NCBI RefSeq assembly: GCF_016469035.1
Contig: NZ_JAEHJZ010000001.1
Location: 37,417 to 101,416 of the forward strand
Length of the DNA stretch: 64,000 nucleotides
Direction: 5' to 3'
DNA from: Gelidibacter salicanalis
GTDB taxonomy: Bacteria > Bacteroidota > Bacteroidia > Flavobacteriales > Flavobacteriaceae
A program made the position numbers and the translations under genes. The notes beneath the pieces were generated by a model. That model was not told the DNA's origin and did no database searches. It was given only the letters and a program-made list of their open reading frames with translations. Numbering within the stretch: position 1 is the stretch's first letter; every line of letters starts with the position of its first letter. Of the stretch, positions 43,027 to 52,257 are shown in pieces.

Positions 43027-43724
43027 AATTTATTTAAGGTGTTATTCTCGGGCAATTTATTATTCTTGTTCTTTATGGGATTCCTCCTTTCGTCGGAATG
43101 ACAAAGAAGTGTGTTAATCTTCAGGAAAGTTGTTTAAGAATGAGGTTTCCAATTCTTGTTGATCATTTCAAAAATCAAGAAGAATTTTAGTTACTGATGG
43201 ATTGCACAGAGATACACGGTGTATTGCCTAGTATCGTTTGAACATAGAGGTTTAGAGTTTTTGAAATTTTGAAACAATTGTATAACGGTACACGGATTTC
43301 TGGATTTTCACCTTCCTTATGGGATTCCTCCTTCGTCGGAATGACAAAGTAGGGTGTTGATCTTCAGTAAAGTTGTTTAAGGATGAGGTTTTTAATTCTG
43401 TTGCATGGTTTTAAAACAAAAGCATAATGTTTATCGGATTTCGGAACAGTTATCTAATCCATTCATAGGCTCTTGTCTGTTACCCTTTCTTATGGGATTC
43501 CTCCTTCGTCGGAATGACAAAACAATTCCATTGTTGGAATGACAAAATAGGTCCTTCGTGGGAATTATAATATCTTTAATTTTTAGGGAAGATGTTTAAG
43601 GTTTTATTTGTGCATTCTTAATAATCGCGAAGGAGCCTGAGTATGGGATTCCTCCTTCGTCGGAATGACAAAACAGTTATTTTTTTTTTTGGGGATTCCT
43701 CCTTTGTCGGAATGACAAAGATTG
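43027..43724. repeat. Palindrome and gene-tail ladder downstream of apbE
   Basis: A 698-base non-coding region. Five copies of a roughly 30-base palindrome-bearing unit (GATTCCTCCTTCGTCGGAAT core, then GACAAA) begin near 43075, 43319, 43492, 43643 and 43691. Between them lie copies of the 3' end of apbE: 43114-43188 (about five differences in 76 bases), 43357-43410 (more decayed) and possibly 43574-43617. Two weaker palindromes follow the third unit. A two-unit CACAGAG-type fragment is at 43205-43221. No gene is supported. Confidence 0.75.
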
Positions 43725-44717
43725 TTAATCTTCAGGAAAGTTGTTTAAGGATAAGGTTTCCAATTCTTTTTGATCATTTTCAAAAATCAAGAAGACTTTT
43801 AATTCTGGATGAATTGCTGTAAAGGCCTTTACTTTCTCAATTCCCATTGCTTTAAACGCGGTGGCGTAAGCATCTGCCGTCATACAATCCTTAGAAATCA
43901 CTGAAATACTCAATAAATTCGTTTTACTGGGATATCCTGTTTTGGTATCGATAATATGAGAATAGCGATTGCCTAAGCTATCGGTTTTAAATTTACGATA
44001 GGTTCCCGATGTTGCCATGGCTTCATCATATAATGTAATGGCTTTTAAGATGGACTGCTCGGCATCAAAATGAGGCAGTTCTACACCTACTCGCCACGGT
44101 TTCTGATTTTCAAAGTTCTGACCTTTACATCTGATTTCACCTCCTATTTCAACAAGATAGTTCATGATATTCTGGCGTTCTAAAAAATTGGCAATCACAT
44201 CTACACCATACCCCTTGGCTATGGCATTAAAATCAATAAAGGTGTTCGGGTTTTCTTTAAATACGCTGTTCTTCTTTAAGCTTACCTTATCCAACCCTAC
44301 GGTCAACATTAAACTATCAATTTTTAGACTGTCCAGCGCGACAATGGTACCTTCGGGTCCAAAGTCCCACGCATTGACCAAAACGCCTATTGTCGGATCG
44401 AAAACACCTTCTGTTGCTTCATAAATTCGCTTAGAGGCATTAAATACGGTTTGAAAATGTGAATCAACAGTAACTGCTTCGTTATGGTTAATTTTTGAAA
44501 TATCTGAGTCCGCCTGATACGTAGACATAGAGGCATTGATGACTTGGAATAAACTATCAAATTCCCTTTGAAAGTTGACCCTATCTTCTGAATAATATTG
44601 GACCCCATAGGTGGTTCCAAAAACTTCGCCAGACATCACGGTATTTCTTCGCTCTTCTTTGCAAGAAATAATAGTTAATAGGAAAAGAACACCTAAAAGG
44701 TATCGACGCTGTTGCAT
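43725..44717 (-). CDS. apbE: FAD:protein FMN transferase, lipoprotein
   Basis: Periplasmic flavin transferase that attaches FMN covalently to threonines of flavoproteins, including NqrB and NqrC. The start at 44717 gives a lipoprotein signal (LLFLLTIISC, lipobox cysteine); TTG 44756 or ATG 44750 are alternatives. Conserved stretches include MSTYQADSDISKIN, DPTIGVLVNAWDFGP, DFNAIAKGYGVDV, VEIGGEIRCKG and the C-terminal metal region SKDCMTADAYATAF. The nqr operon lies just upstream on the same strand, with one convergent gene between. The stop lies five bases from a palindromic repeat, and the 3' end is duplicated downstream. Confidence 0.95.
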   Translation of the reverse strand: MQQRRYLLGVLFLLTIISCKEERRNTVMSGEVFGTTYGVQYYSEDRVNFQREFDSLFQVINASMSTYQADSDISKINHNEAVTVDSHFQTVFNASKRIYEATEGVFDPTIGVLVNAWDFGPEGTIVALDSLKIDSLMLTVGLDKVSLKKNSVFKENPNTFIDFNAIAKGYGVDVIANFLERQNIMNYLVEIGGEIRCKGQNFENQKPWRVGVELPHFDAEQSILKAITLYDEAMATSGTYRKFKTDSLGNRYSHIIDTKTGYPSKTNLLSISVISKDCMTADAYATAFKAMGIEKVKAFTAIHPELKVFLIFENDQKELETLSLNNFPED

Positions 44718-44759
44718 CAGAATTTTCAATATGTAGACTGGTTTTTGCATCGTCAACTC

Positions 44760-45137
44760 TTAATTCAAATTGGTTTCGACCACTTGTATGCCATTGTATT
44801 CAATCAAGTACTCTTCATTCAAATACACTGGTAATTCTTCGCCGTTTGGATTGCCAAGGCCAACGCCGGCATATAACACTTTCGCATCATTTTCCCGTGC
44901 ATGCTTCTTAAATGTTTCCATCCAGATCATATCGTAGTTATTCGGATTTTCAGGAAGCATCACCGCCTTAACGATGACAAAAAAATACTGCTTGGTCTTA
45001 TCCATACAGACAAACTGCGGATGTTTTTTAAGTTTGCTATTAATGGCTATAAATTCAAAGCCTCGTTGTTCCAGTTCCTTTCCAACATGGTTCATGGCGA
45101 GGTTATGTAATTCCTGTGGTGTAAGTGCTTTGCTCAT
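44760..45137 (-). CDS. Conserved Nqr-neighbourhood protein of unknown function
   Basis: A soluble protein of 125 residues starting MSKALTPQELHNLAMNH. It has no signal or membrane segment. The middle (HPQFVCMDKTKQYFFVIVKAVMLPEN) and the motif LYAGVGLGNPNGEELP are distinctive. Relatives have, I believe, been loosely labelled as Nqr subunit F in some flavobacterial annotations, but nothing here resembles NqrF. It precedes apbE by about 40 bases and is probably in the same transcript. A TATTTTTG box (45149-45142) almost touches the start codon, implying a leaderless or very short-leader mRNA. Confidence 0.75.
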   Translation of the reverse strand: MSKALTPQELHNLAMNHVGKELEQRGFEFIAINSKLKKHPQFVCMDKTKQYFFVIVKAVMLPENPNNYDMIWMETFKKHARENDAKVLYAGVGLGNPNGEELPVYLNEEYLIEYNGIQVVETNLN

Positions 45138-45319
45138 ACTACAAAAATACAATAATGCCAACAATTAGGGTCTTTAGTAAAATAGAAATTAATGGTGCCA
45201 TACACGAATATCAGCAAATGTTCGTTGAGAGAATGATTCAGTTGAATTCTGTTAAATCCATTTAAATTCTTCATCTAATTTGTTATTTTCTGTATCTTAA
45301 TAGTCATAAACACCTTGCT

Positions 45320-45781
45320 ATGAAGACTTCACACCGATTGGACCTGGCCATACAGAAATTGTACACTGCATTTCACTCCAATGCACTCCATCCCGAATGC
45401 TGTAAGCAATGTGCCGTCGGAAACATTTTAGACAACACTGATGCTTGGAAACATTTATCAGATAATCATGGCTCCTTACAATTAAATTATGTGGGCTTAG
45501 TGCATCAAAATTTTGGAAGAACATTCAACGGCTATTCCCCTTCTGAGTTGTTACAAATAGAAGCCACGTTTCTCAGAGGTTGTGGGTATTCCTTACCATT
45601 GGGACATAACGGAACGAAACCAAAAAACCCGAGGAGCAAAGTGGTTTTTTTTGAAGGTTTGAGTGCCACGGTAGCCTTGTTATGTGCATTAGATGGTATT
45701 GACAATATTATGGACTATTCGAACCTATTTGAATCTATAAATGACCAGCCACGTAACCAATTGGATGACGTCCGATCATAA
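45320..45781 (+). CDS. Cysteine-bearing protein between nqr and apbE
   Basis: A 153-residue soluble protein of a family I cannot name. A cysteine cluster near the N-terminus (HPECCKQCAVGNI) and a further cysteine in LRGCGYSLPLG could bind a metal or iron-sulfur centre. The segment ATVALLCALDGIDNIMDY closes the fold. It is on the opposite strand from its nqr and apbE neighbours, and its tail is convergent with nqrF at a shared terminator. Its place suggests a link to the Nqr complex or its maturation, but that is inference. Confidence 0.75.
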   Translation: MKTSHRLDLAIQKLYTAFHSNALHPECCKQCAVGNILDNTDAWKHLSDNHGSLQLNYVGLVHQNFGRTFNGYSPSELLQIEATFLRGCGYSLPLGHNGTKPKNPRSKVVFFEGLSATVALLCALDGIDNIMDYSNLFESINDQPRNQLDDVRS

Positions 45782-45783
45782 AA

Positions 45784-45809
45784 AAACCCAACACTTTCGT
45801 ATTGGGTTT
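45784..45809. terminator. Terminator between convergent genes near nqrF
   Basis: AAACCCAA and TTGGGTTT form an 8-bp stem around a ten-base loop, four bases after the 45.3-kb gene and about 100 before the end of nqrF. Confidence 0.65.
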
Positions 45810-45908
45810 AAGTTGTCTACAAAAGTAGGTGTATATTATAACTAAGGTTCATTGATAAAATCACTATGCTATATCGCCATGACGCTTTAATGAAATGGCC
45901 ATTATCGC

Positions 45909-47219
45909 CTAGCCTCCAAAGTCATCAAATCTGATGTTCTCATCAGGGATTCCGAAGTCTTCACCCATTTTTTGAACGGCTTGGTTCATCAACGGTGGAC
46001 CGCAGAAATACAATTCGATATCTTCTGGTGATTCATGGTGATTGAGGTAGTTATCAATCACACAATTGTGAATAAACCCAACGAAACCATCTCCTGGAGC
46101 ATCAATATTTTCTTTGACTTTCCAATTGTCTTCTTCCATAGGTTCAGACAAGGCTAAGTAAAATTTAAAGTTAGGGAATTCTCTTTCTAACTCACGGAAA
46201 TGCTCTAGGTAGAACAACTCACGTTTAGATCGACCACCATACCAATACGTTACTTTACGACCAGTTTTTAAGGTTTTAAATAAGTGGTATAAGTGAGAAC
46301 GCATTGGTGCCATACCAGCACCTCCACCTACGTACAACATTTCTGAATCGGACTCATTGATGAAGAATTCACCATAAGGACCTGAAATAGTCACTTTATC
46401 ACCTTTTTTCTGATTAAAGATATAAGAGGATGCAATACCAGGATTGACATCCATCCAACCGTTTTTAGCACGATCAAAAGGTGGTGTTGCAATACGCACA
46501 TTTAACATGACCTCACGTCCTTCTGCTGGATAAGAAGCCATAGAATAGGCACGCTCAACAGTCTCATCATTTTTCATTACTAATGGCCACAACTTAAACT
46601 TATCCCATTCTGCTTGAAATTTATCTGGTGTTTCGTGTTCTTCAGGATGCGCTGTAATGTCCATATCTTCAAACTTTACAGTACACGGTGGAATTTCAAT
46701 TTGGATATACCCACCAGCTTTATAGCCCATGTCTTCCGGAATCTCAACCACAAATTCCTTAATAAAAGAGGCGACGTTATAATTTCTAACAACGGTTGCT
46801 TCCCATTTCTTAATCCCAAAAACTTCCTCAGGAATGGTGATTTCCATATCCTGTTTTACTTTAACCTGACAAGATAAACGAATGCCATGTTGTAATTCTT
46901 TTCTTGTAAAATGTGGTGTTTCTGTTGGAAGCGCTTCACCTCCTCCAGATAATACATGACATTCACATTGAATACATGTACCACCCCCACCACAGGCTGA
47001 TGGCAAGAATATTTTTTCTGCACTAAGCGTTTGTAGTAAACTATTTCCAGAAGATACTTCAATCTCACGCTCACCATTAATCATGATCTTTACTGGACCT
47101 GATGGTGATAACTTCTGTTTTACAAAGAGCAATAATGTTACCAATAACAGCGTAATTACTAAAAAGGCTGCTACTGTTGCTATAATGGTACCTAAGGTTC
47201 CTGCTGCTAATAAAATCAT
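45909..47219 (-). CDS. nqrF: Na+-translocating NADH:quinone reductase subunit F
   Basis: The NADH-oxidising input subunit of the Na+-pumping Nqr complex. It has an N-terminal membrane helix (about 5-30) and a [2Fe-2S] ferredoxin domain with cysteines in LPSACGGGGTCIQCEC and SCQVKV. An FAD domain (RAYSMASYP) and an NAD domain (VGGGAGMAPMRSHLYHL) follow. At 436 residues it is slightly longer than the usual 408. It is the last gene of nqrABCDEF, one base after nqrE. Confidence 0.97.
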   Translation of the reverse strand: MILLAAGTLGTIIATVAAFLVITLLLVTLLLFVKQKLSPSGPVKIMINGEREIEVSSGNSLLQTLSAEKIFLPSACGGGGTCIQCECHVLSGGGEALPTETPHFTRKELQHGIRLSCQVKVKQDMEITIPEEVFGIKKWEATVVRNYNVASFIKEFVVEIPEDMGYKAGGYIQIEIPPCTVKFEDMDITAHPEEHETPDKFQAEWDKFKLWPLVMKNDETVERAYSMASYPAEGREVMLNVRIATPPFDRAKNGWMDVNPGIASSYIFNQKKGDKVTISGPYGEFFINESDSEMLYVGGGAGMAPMRSHLYHLFKTLKTGRKVTYWYGGRSKRELFYLEHFRELEREFPNFKFYLALSEPMEEDNWKVKENIDAPGDGFVGFIHNCVIDNYLNHHESPEDIELYFCGPPLMNQAVQKMGEDFGIPDENIRFDDFGG

Positions 47220-47220
47220 C

Positions 47221-47955
47221 TTATTCGTTAACTTTAGTAATGTTCAACGTTTGTTTATCTTCTGCTGTTTTCTCAACTTGAGAAAGTTCTTTATCCCCTT
47301 CTTGTACGACAGTTCCTTTAGCTACTTCTGGCTCATCTCCACCAGTTAACATACCTCCAAAACTCATAAACCCAATCGCCATTAATCCGGTAATGATAAA
47401 CGTAATTCCTAAACCTCTTAAGGCCGGAGGAACGTTTGAATATCTTATTTTCTCACGGATGGCAGCAATGGTAAGAATTGCCAAAAACCAACCAATCCCG
47501 GACGACACACCATAATTAAATGCCAATCCTAAAGTTTGGATATCTCTAGATTGCATAAATAATGACCCTCCTAAAATGGCGCAGTTAACAGCAATTAATG
47601 GTAAGAAAATACCTAGTGAATTATATAAAGACGGTGAAAATTTCTCAACCACAATTTCTACCAATTGTACCATGGTCGCAATGGTGGCGATAAACATGAT
47701 AAAAGAAAGGAAACTCAAGTCGTAGCTTGCGTATTCTTCACCTAACCAAACTAGCGCACCTTCTTTTAATATGTACTGATCCAACAACCAGTTTAAAGGC
47801 ACCGTAATGGCCAAAACAAAGATGACCGCAGCACCAAGACCAACTGCTGTAGCTACTTTTTTAGATACGGCAAGGTAAGAACACATCCCAAGGAAGGTTG
47901 CAAATACCATATTATCTATAAAGATCGATTTAAAAAATAATTCTATGTGTTCCAT
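47221..47955 (-). CDS. nqrE: Na+-translocating NADH:quinone reductase subunit E
   Basis: A six-helix membrane subunit with a membrane-embedded cysteine pair region ([21 protein letters not shown] and [15 protein letters not shown]) that holds the [2Fe-2S] centre shared with NqrD. At 244 residues it is longer than the typical 200. The extra is a charged hydrophilic C-terminal tail of about 40 residues after the last helix. A 93-base gap separates it from nqrD, wider than elsewhere in the operon. Confidence 0.96.
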   Translation of the reverse strand: MEHIELFFKSIFIDNMVFATFLGMCSYLAVSKKVATAVGLGAAVIFVLAITVPLNWLLDQYILKEGALVWLGEEYASYDLSFLSFIMFIATIATMVQLVEIVVEKFSPSLYNSLGIFLPLIAVNCAILGGSLFMQSRDIQTLGLAFNYGVSSGIGWFLAILTIAAIREKIRYSNVPPALRGLGITFIITGLMAIGFMSFGGMLTGGDEPEVAKGTVVQEGDKELSQVEKTAEDKQTLNITKVNE

Positions 47956-48048
47956 TTTTTAAGTTATAAGTTTTAGTACTTAAAGTACCTCAAGTTTTAT
48001 TATTCCAGTCGCATTTAACTGCTCACTGATACCTGGAGACTTCTAATG

Positions 48049-48699
48049 TTAGTCTTCTATTAAATCTTTGTTTCTACTACGTTGGATCCAGATGATGATA
48101 CCAATAACGATCAATGCCATTGGCGATAATAACATAAATCCGTTATTCTCATATCCAAATGCGTATAGCCCTGTTTGTTCTCCTGGAATTGGATTGCCCA
48201 ATACAGGAAAACCCAATAAAGTTCCTGAGCCTAGCAACTCTCTGAAAAAGCCAACTATAACCAATATTACCCCATAACCCGCAGCGTTACCAATCCCGTC
48301 CAAAAATGAACGCCAAGGTCCATTTCCTAATGCAAATGCTTCAAAACGCCCCATGATAATACAGTTGGTAATGATCAGTCCAACAAACACTGAAAGTGTT
48401 TTACTTAATTCATAAGCAAATGCTTTCAATACCTGATCCACAATAATTACTAAAGCAGCAACGACTACAAGTTGTACAATAATTCTAATTTTAGATGGAA
48501 TGATATTTCTTAGTAAGGATATGACCACGTTTCCGATGCCCAATACAAACAATACTGAAATAGCCATAACTATGGAAGCTTTCAACTCTGCAGTAATAGC
48601 CAAAGCAGAACAGATTCCAAGAACCTGAATGGTGATAGGGTTGTTGTCAGCTAATGGATCAGTAATTAATTTTGTATCTTTTTTAGATAAAAGTCCCAT
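48049..48699 (-). CDS. nqrD: Na+-translocating NADH:quinone reductase subunit D
   Basis: A 216-residue polytopic membrane subunit. The conserved cysteine regions QVLGICSALAITAELKAS and IITNCIIMGRFEAFALGN pair with those of NqrE to bind the shared iron-sulfur centre. It is three bases downstream of nqrC in the same transcript. Confidence 0.96.
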   Translation of the reverse strand: MGLLSKKDTKLITDPLADNNPITIQVLGICSALAITAELKASIVMAISVLFVLGIGNVVISLLRNIIPSKIRIIVQLVVVAALVIIVDQVLKAFAYELSKTLSVFVGLIITNCIIMGRFEAFALGNGPWRSFLDGIGNAAGYGVILVIVGFFRELLGSGTLLGFPVLGNPIPGEQTGLYAFGYENNGFMLLSPMALIVIGIIIWIQRSRNKDLIED

Positions 48700-48702
48700 A
48701 GA

Positions 48703-49494
48703 TTAATTGTTTTTTAAAGTGTCAAAATAAGGTTTGTAAAGCTTTAGATCGCTTTTGATCATCGCTGTTACACCGTCTCCAGTAATGGTTGCGCCCGCAA
48801 TAGCATCTACAGCATTATCAGTTTTATCATTATTTTTAGGATCAGCATTTCCTTTAGCAACTGTAATTCCTTTAAAAACACCCGCCTCAGATAATAAATG
48901 CTCACCATAAAAGTCATCCATAAAAAAACGTTGCTTAATGTTTGCCCCTAATCCAGGTGTTTCGCCTAGATGATCAAAGTAAGCGCCTTGCACCACCATA
49001 TCCTTATCTACTGCAACATAACCCCATATAGAATTCCAAAGTCCTTTTCCATAAATAGGAGCCACATATAGCGTTTTACCATCTTTCTGACCCACAAACA
49101 AAGGTAATTTTCTAGGCTCTCCTTGTTTAGCGTTTGTCTGTTGTTTTTTTACATCAATCAGGTAAGGTTCCTGCTTAGTTTCTGCAAAGTATTCGTCTCG
49201 GGTTTGCGTCTTAATAATTTTCCCATTGGTGTCAATCGTAATCACCAACTGGTCTGTAATATTATTTTTGAATGCCTCAGGAGCTTTTTTGGTAGATATA
49301 AATATGGCACTGGATTCATCATTATCATTGATGCCCATGGCGTAAAGTATATTCTGTTGTTTTTCTACACGCTGATTTTCAGTAATAGTTGGCTTTAATG
49401 ATGACGCTGTAAAGGCCAACAATGCACCAACTACTACCACCATAACTACGGCAAATAGTATGGTATATGAATTTTTATCTGTTCTCTTTTCCAT
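48703..49494 (-). CDS. nqrC: Na+-translocating NADH:quinone reductase subunit C
   Basis: A 263-residue subunit with one N-terminal membrane helix (about 10-30) and a periplasmic FMN-binding domain. The flavinylation motif is DAIAGATITGDGV, with FMN attached to a threonine by ApbE, encoded nearby. The gene is two bases from nqrB. Confidence 0.96.
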   Translation of the reverse strand: MEKRTDKNSYTILFAVVMVVVVGALLAFTASSLKPTITENQRVEKQQNILYAMGINDNDESSAIFISTKKAPEAFKNNITDQLVITIDTNGKIIKTQTRDEYFAETKQEPYLIDVKKQQTNAKQGEPRKLPLFVGQKDGKTLYVAPIYGKGLWNSIWGYVAVDKDMVVQGAYFDHLGETPGLGANIKQRFFMDDFYGEHLLSEAGVFKGITVAKGNADPKNNDKTDNAVDAIAGATITGDGVTAMIKSDLKLYKPYFDTLKNN

Positions 49495-49496
49495 TC

Positions 49497-50720
49497 TTAA
49501 GCCGTTTTAACTTTTAAACGTTTCATTCTTTTCTTCACATTACCTTGCACTACATAATGATCAATGGTAGGTGCAAACACATTCATTAATAATATTGCCA
49601 GCATGACACCTTCTGGGTATGCAGGGTTAAACACACGGATTAAGATGGAAATAAATCCTATAAAAAATCCGTAATACCATTTTCCTATATTGGTCTGAGA
49701 GCCTGTTACAGGATCAGTAGCCATATATACAGCTCCAAAAGCAAAACCACCAATCAGTAAATGGTGCCACCATGTGGTGCTCATCAACCCGAAGAATTTA
49801 CTGCTTTCAGTGATCCAACCTTGAGATACTACAAAGTTAAATATTAAGCCCATCGTAAGCGCTCCTAATACTGTAGAGACGATGATTCTCCAACTTCCAA
49901 TTTTTGTAAAGATTAAGAATAAGGCTCCCAATAAGATTAACATTGTAGAAGTTTCACCCACTGAGCCTGGAATCATTCCGAAGAACATATCCGCTACTGA
50001 ATACGCTGGTTCATGATTTTGGGCCAAACTACCTAAAACTGTTTCACCAGAAATAGCGTCTATATTTTGTCCGGCTGCAATGGCTTTATCTCTGGCAACT
50101 GCACCATGTACCCAAACCTTATCTCCAGACATCCATGTAGGATAAGCAAAGAATAAAAAGGCACGGATGGTTAAGGCTGGATTTAGGATATTCATTCCCG
50201 TACCACCAAAAACTTCTTTCCCAATGACAACTCCAAACGTTACTGCTACGGCAAGCATCCAAAGTGGTGTATCTATAGGTACAATTAACGGTACTAACAT
50301 TCCGGTTACCAAATACCCTTCTTCAACTTCATGACCTTTGATTACTGCAAAGAGAAATTCAATTGCCAATCCTACACCGTAAGAAACGATAACTAATGGC
50401 AACACCTTCCAAAGACCGATAACCAAGTTGTCCCAAGACCAAAAAATAGCACTGAAAAATCCGTCAGCACGACCAATATCTCCTAATGCCAAATGGTGTT
50501 GGTAACCTGCATTGAACATTCCAAAAATCAAGCAAGGAACTAAAGCCAAAATGACCGTGTTCATGGTTCGTTTCAGATCGTCCACAACTCTAATATGAGA
50601 ACCACTATGCGTCGTTTCATTTGGCGCATACAAAAAGGTATGCAACGCATTGAACGCCGGCGCCATTTTGGTGCCTCTATATTTTTCTTTTAAACTATGT
50701 AAATTACTTTTCAAGCCCAT
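49497..50720 (-). CDS. nqrB: Na+-translocating NADH:quinone reductase subunit B
   Basis: A 407-residue membrane subunit with about ten helices, carrying covalent FMN and riboflavin and taking part in quinone binding and Na+ transport. The covalent FMN site is seen as AISGETVLGSLAQ. The usual motif reads S-G-A-T; here glutamate replaces alanine before the modified threonine. It lies two bases after nqrA. Confidence 0.96.
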   Translation of the reverse strand: MGLKSNLHSLKEKYRGTKMAPAFNALHTFLYAPNETTHSGSHIRVVDDLKRTMNTVILALVPCLIFGMFNAGYQHHLALGDIGRADGFFSAIFWSWDNLVIGLWKVLPLVIVSYGVGLAIEFLFAVIKGHEVEEGYLVTGMLVPLIVPIDTPLWMLAVAVTFGVVIGKEVFGGTGMNILNPALTIRAFLFFAYPTWMSGDKVWVHGAVARDKAIAAGQNIDAISGETVLGSLAQNHEPAYSVADMFFGMIPGSVGETSTMLILLGALFLIFTKIGSWRIIVSTVLGALTMGLIFNFVVSQGWITESSKFFGLMSTTWWHHLLIGGFAFGAVYMATDPVTGSQTNIGKWYYGFFIGFISILIRVFNPAYPEGVMLAILLMNVFAPTIDHYVVQGNVKKRMKRLKVKTA

Positions 50721-50722
50721 GT

Positions 50723-52078
50723 TTAACCAATTTCTTTAATCATTACGTCCAAACCTTTTCTGATAATTTGTTGGTGCGGTTGTTTAGAAACACACACAAA
50801 TTCAGTCAATGCAAAATCTTCAGGGGCAACTTCGTACATCCCTAAAGCTTCCATTTCATCCAAATCTTCATACAGACAAGATTTTAAAATTTGCATTGGG
50901 TAAATATCCAACGGAAACACTTCCTCATAATTCCCTGTCAACACAAAATTACGATGTTCTCCATTGGTATTTGTATCCAAATCATATTTCTTATTTGGAG
51001 TCAGCCAAGAGAACGTCAACGCTCTTGTACTGGAAATTTTATCAAAAACCGGCTTATTCCATCCGAAGAATTCATAATCATCTCCTTCAGGAATTATAGT
51101 AATTATGTTACTGTAATAATCTAAATAACCATCAGGCTTAACATGTTTGCCCGTCAATACGTTCCCAGAGATGATACGATCATTACCGTTTTGCTCTACT
51201 CCATTGTCATAGACCATTGTAGACACTTCACTCGCTATTTTGGTTACAAAGTAACGTGGCTTTTTAACTGAAGATCCAACAAGCGCTACAATACGTTCAG
51301 CATTGAACTTACCTGTTAATAACAACTCTCCAATAATCACCAAGTCTTGAGCTGCAAGAGTCCAAACGACTTCGCCTTTATTAACGGGGTCAATTTTATT
51401 GATTTGTGTACCCACATTCCCAGAGGGGTGTGGACCTGATACTTTATGCAGTGTGATGCCTGAAAGACCAGATAACGGTGAGTTTGATTTACTACCAACG
51501 CTTACATGAACCTTTCCTTCCGTCAATTTGCCCAAAGCTGTAATCGCAGCTTGCAATTCAGCTTCTTTACCTAGAAGCACATAATCAAGGTCAGCGGCTA
51601 AAGGAGCACTTGCATATGCCGATATGAAAATTGCCTTTGGAGCATTTTCTGGCTTCGCAATAATATCATAAGGACGTTGCTTGATAAACGGCCAACATCC
51701 GGTGGCCAATAAATGCGCCTTTACGGTTTCAGCATCTACAGCATCTACATTAAACTTTCCGTTATCCTGATACGATTGCTCTTTATCGGCTTGGATTTTA
51801 ATGCCCACGATACGTCTTTTTTCAGCACGCTCTATTTCAATAATTTCTCCAGATACGGGCGAAACAAATTTCACTGCCGAATTGGATTTATCATAAAAGA
51901 TAGGTTCTCCTGCTTGTACTCTCGCACCTTCTTTTAAAATTAATTTTGGAATAACACCGTGGAAGTCTTCAGGTCTTAGAGTGTAAAAGTTGCTCAAAAC
52001 GGCCTTTTCAGTGGTTTTTTCAGCTTCACCCTTAAGTTTGATATCGAGACCTTTTTTAATAGTAATGTCGTTTGACAT
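50723..52078 (-). CDS. nqrA: Na+-translocating NADH:quinone reductase subunit A
   Basis: The soluble/peripheral 451-residue subunit of Nqr, first gene of the operon. It has an N-terminal barrel-sandwich domain (FHGVIPKLILKEGARVQAGEPIF) and the family's SGPHPSGNVGTQI and RIISGNVLTG segments. It contributes to ubiquinone/menaquinone interaction. A TAAATTTG box lies 62 bases upstream of its start. Confidence 0.97.
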   Translation of the reverse strand: MSNDITIKKGLDIKLKGEAEKTTEKAVLSNFYTLRPEDFHGVIPKLILKEGARVQAGEPIFYDKSNSAVKFVSPVSGEIIEIERAEKRRIVGIKIQADKEQSYQDNGKFNVDAVDAETVKAHLLATGCWPFIKQRPYDIIAKPENAPKAIFISAYASAPLAADLDYVLLGKEAELQAAITALGKLTEGKVHVSVGSKSNSPLSGLSGITLHKVSGPHPSGNVGTQINKIDPVNKGEVVWTLAAQDLVIIGELLLTGKFNAERIVALVGSSVKKPRYFVTKIASEVSTMVYDNGVEQNGNDRIISGNVLTGKHVKPDGYLDYYSNIITIIPEGDDYEFFGWNKPVFDKISSTRALTFSWLTPNKKYDLDTNTNGEHRNFVLTGNYEEVFPLDIYPMQILKSCLYEDLDEMEALGMYEVAPEDFALTEFVCVSKQPHQQIIRKGLDVMIKEIG

Positions 52079-52139
52079 GTTATAAGTCTATTTGTTAATA
52101 GTTATAGTAAATGTGATTTTATAACACTAAAAATCGGTG

Positions 52140-52147
52140 CAAATTTA
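52140..52147 (-). promoter_or_regulatory. -7 box (TAAATTTG) of the nqr operon
   Basis: An exact TAnnTTTG match on the minus strand in the divergent gap before nqrA. No clear -33 TTTG was found. Confidence 0.35.
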
Positions 52148-52257
52148 CAAATTTTTAATGCAGATTTCATAATTAATGTCATAAAATTTATACGGTATCG
52201 ATTGCGTAAACTTTACGGCGTAATTTTTGTTTATCTTTACTTTCAAATTGCATCTTG

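Noticed and set aside
43075-43720. Regularly recurring 30-base repeats that could suggest a CRISPR array
   Set aside because: Distances between copies vary (about 50 to 245 bases), the intervening sequences are copies of the apbE end rather than unique spacers, and no cas gene is near.
44760-45137. Small protein considered as Nqr subunit F because of loose annotation habits
   Set aside because: It has no ferredoxin, FAD or NAD motif; the true nqrF with all motifs is at 45909-47219.
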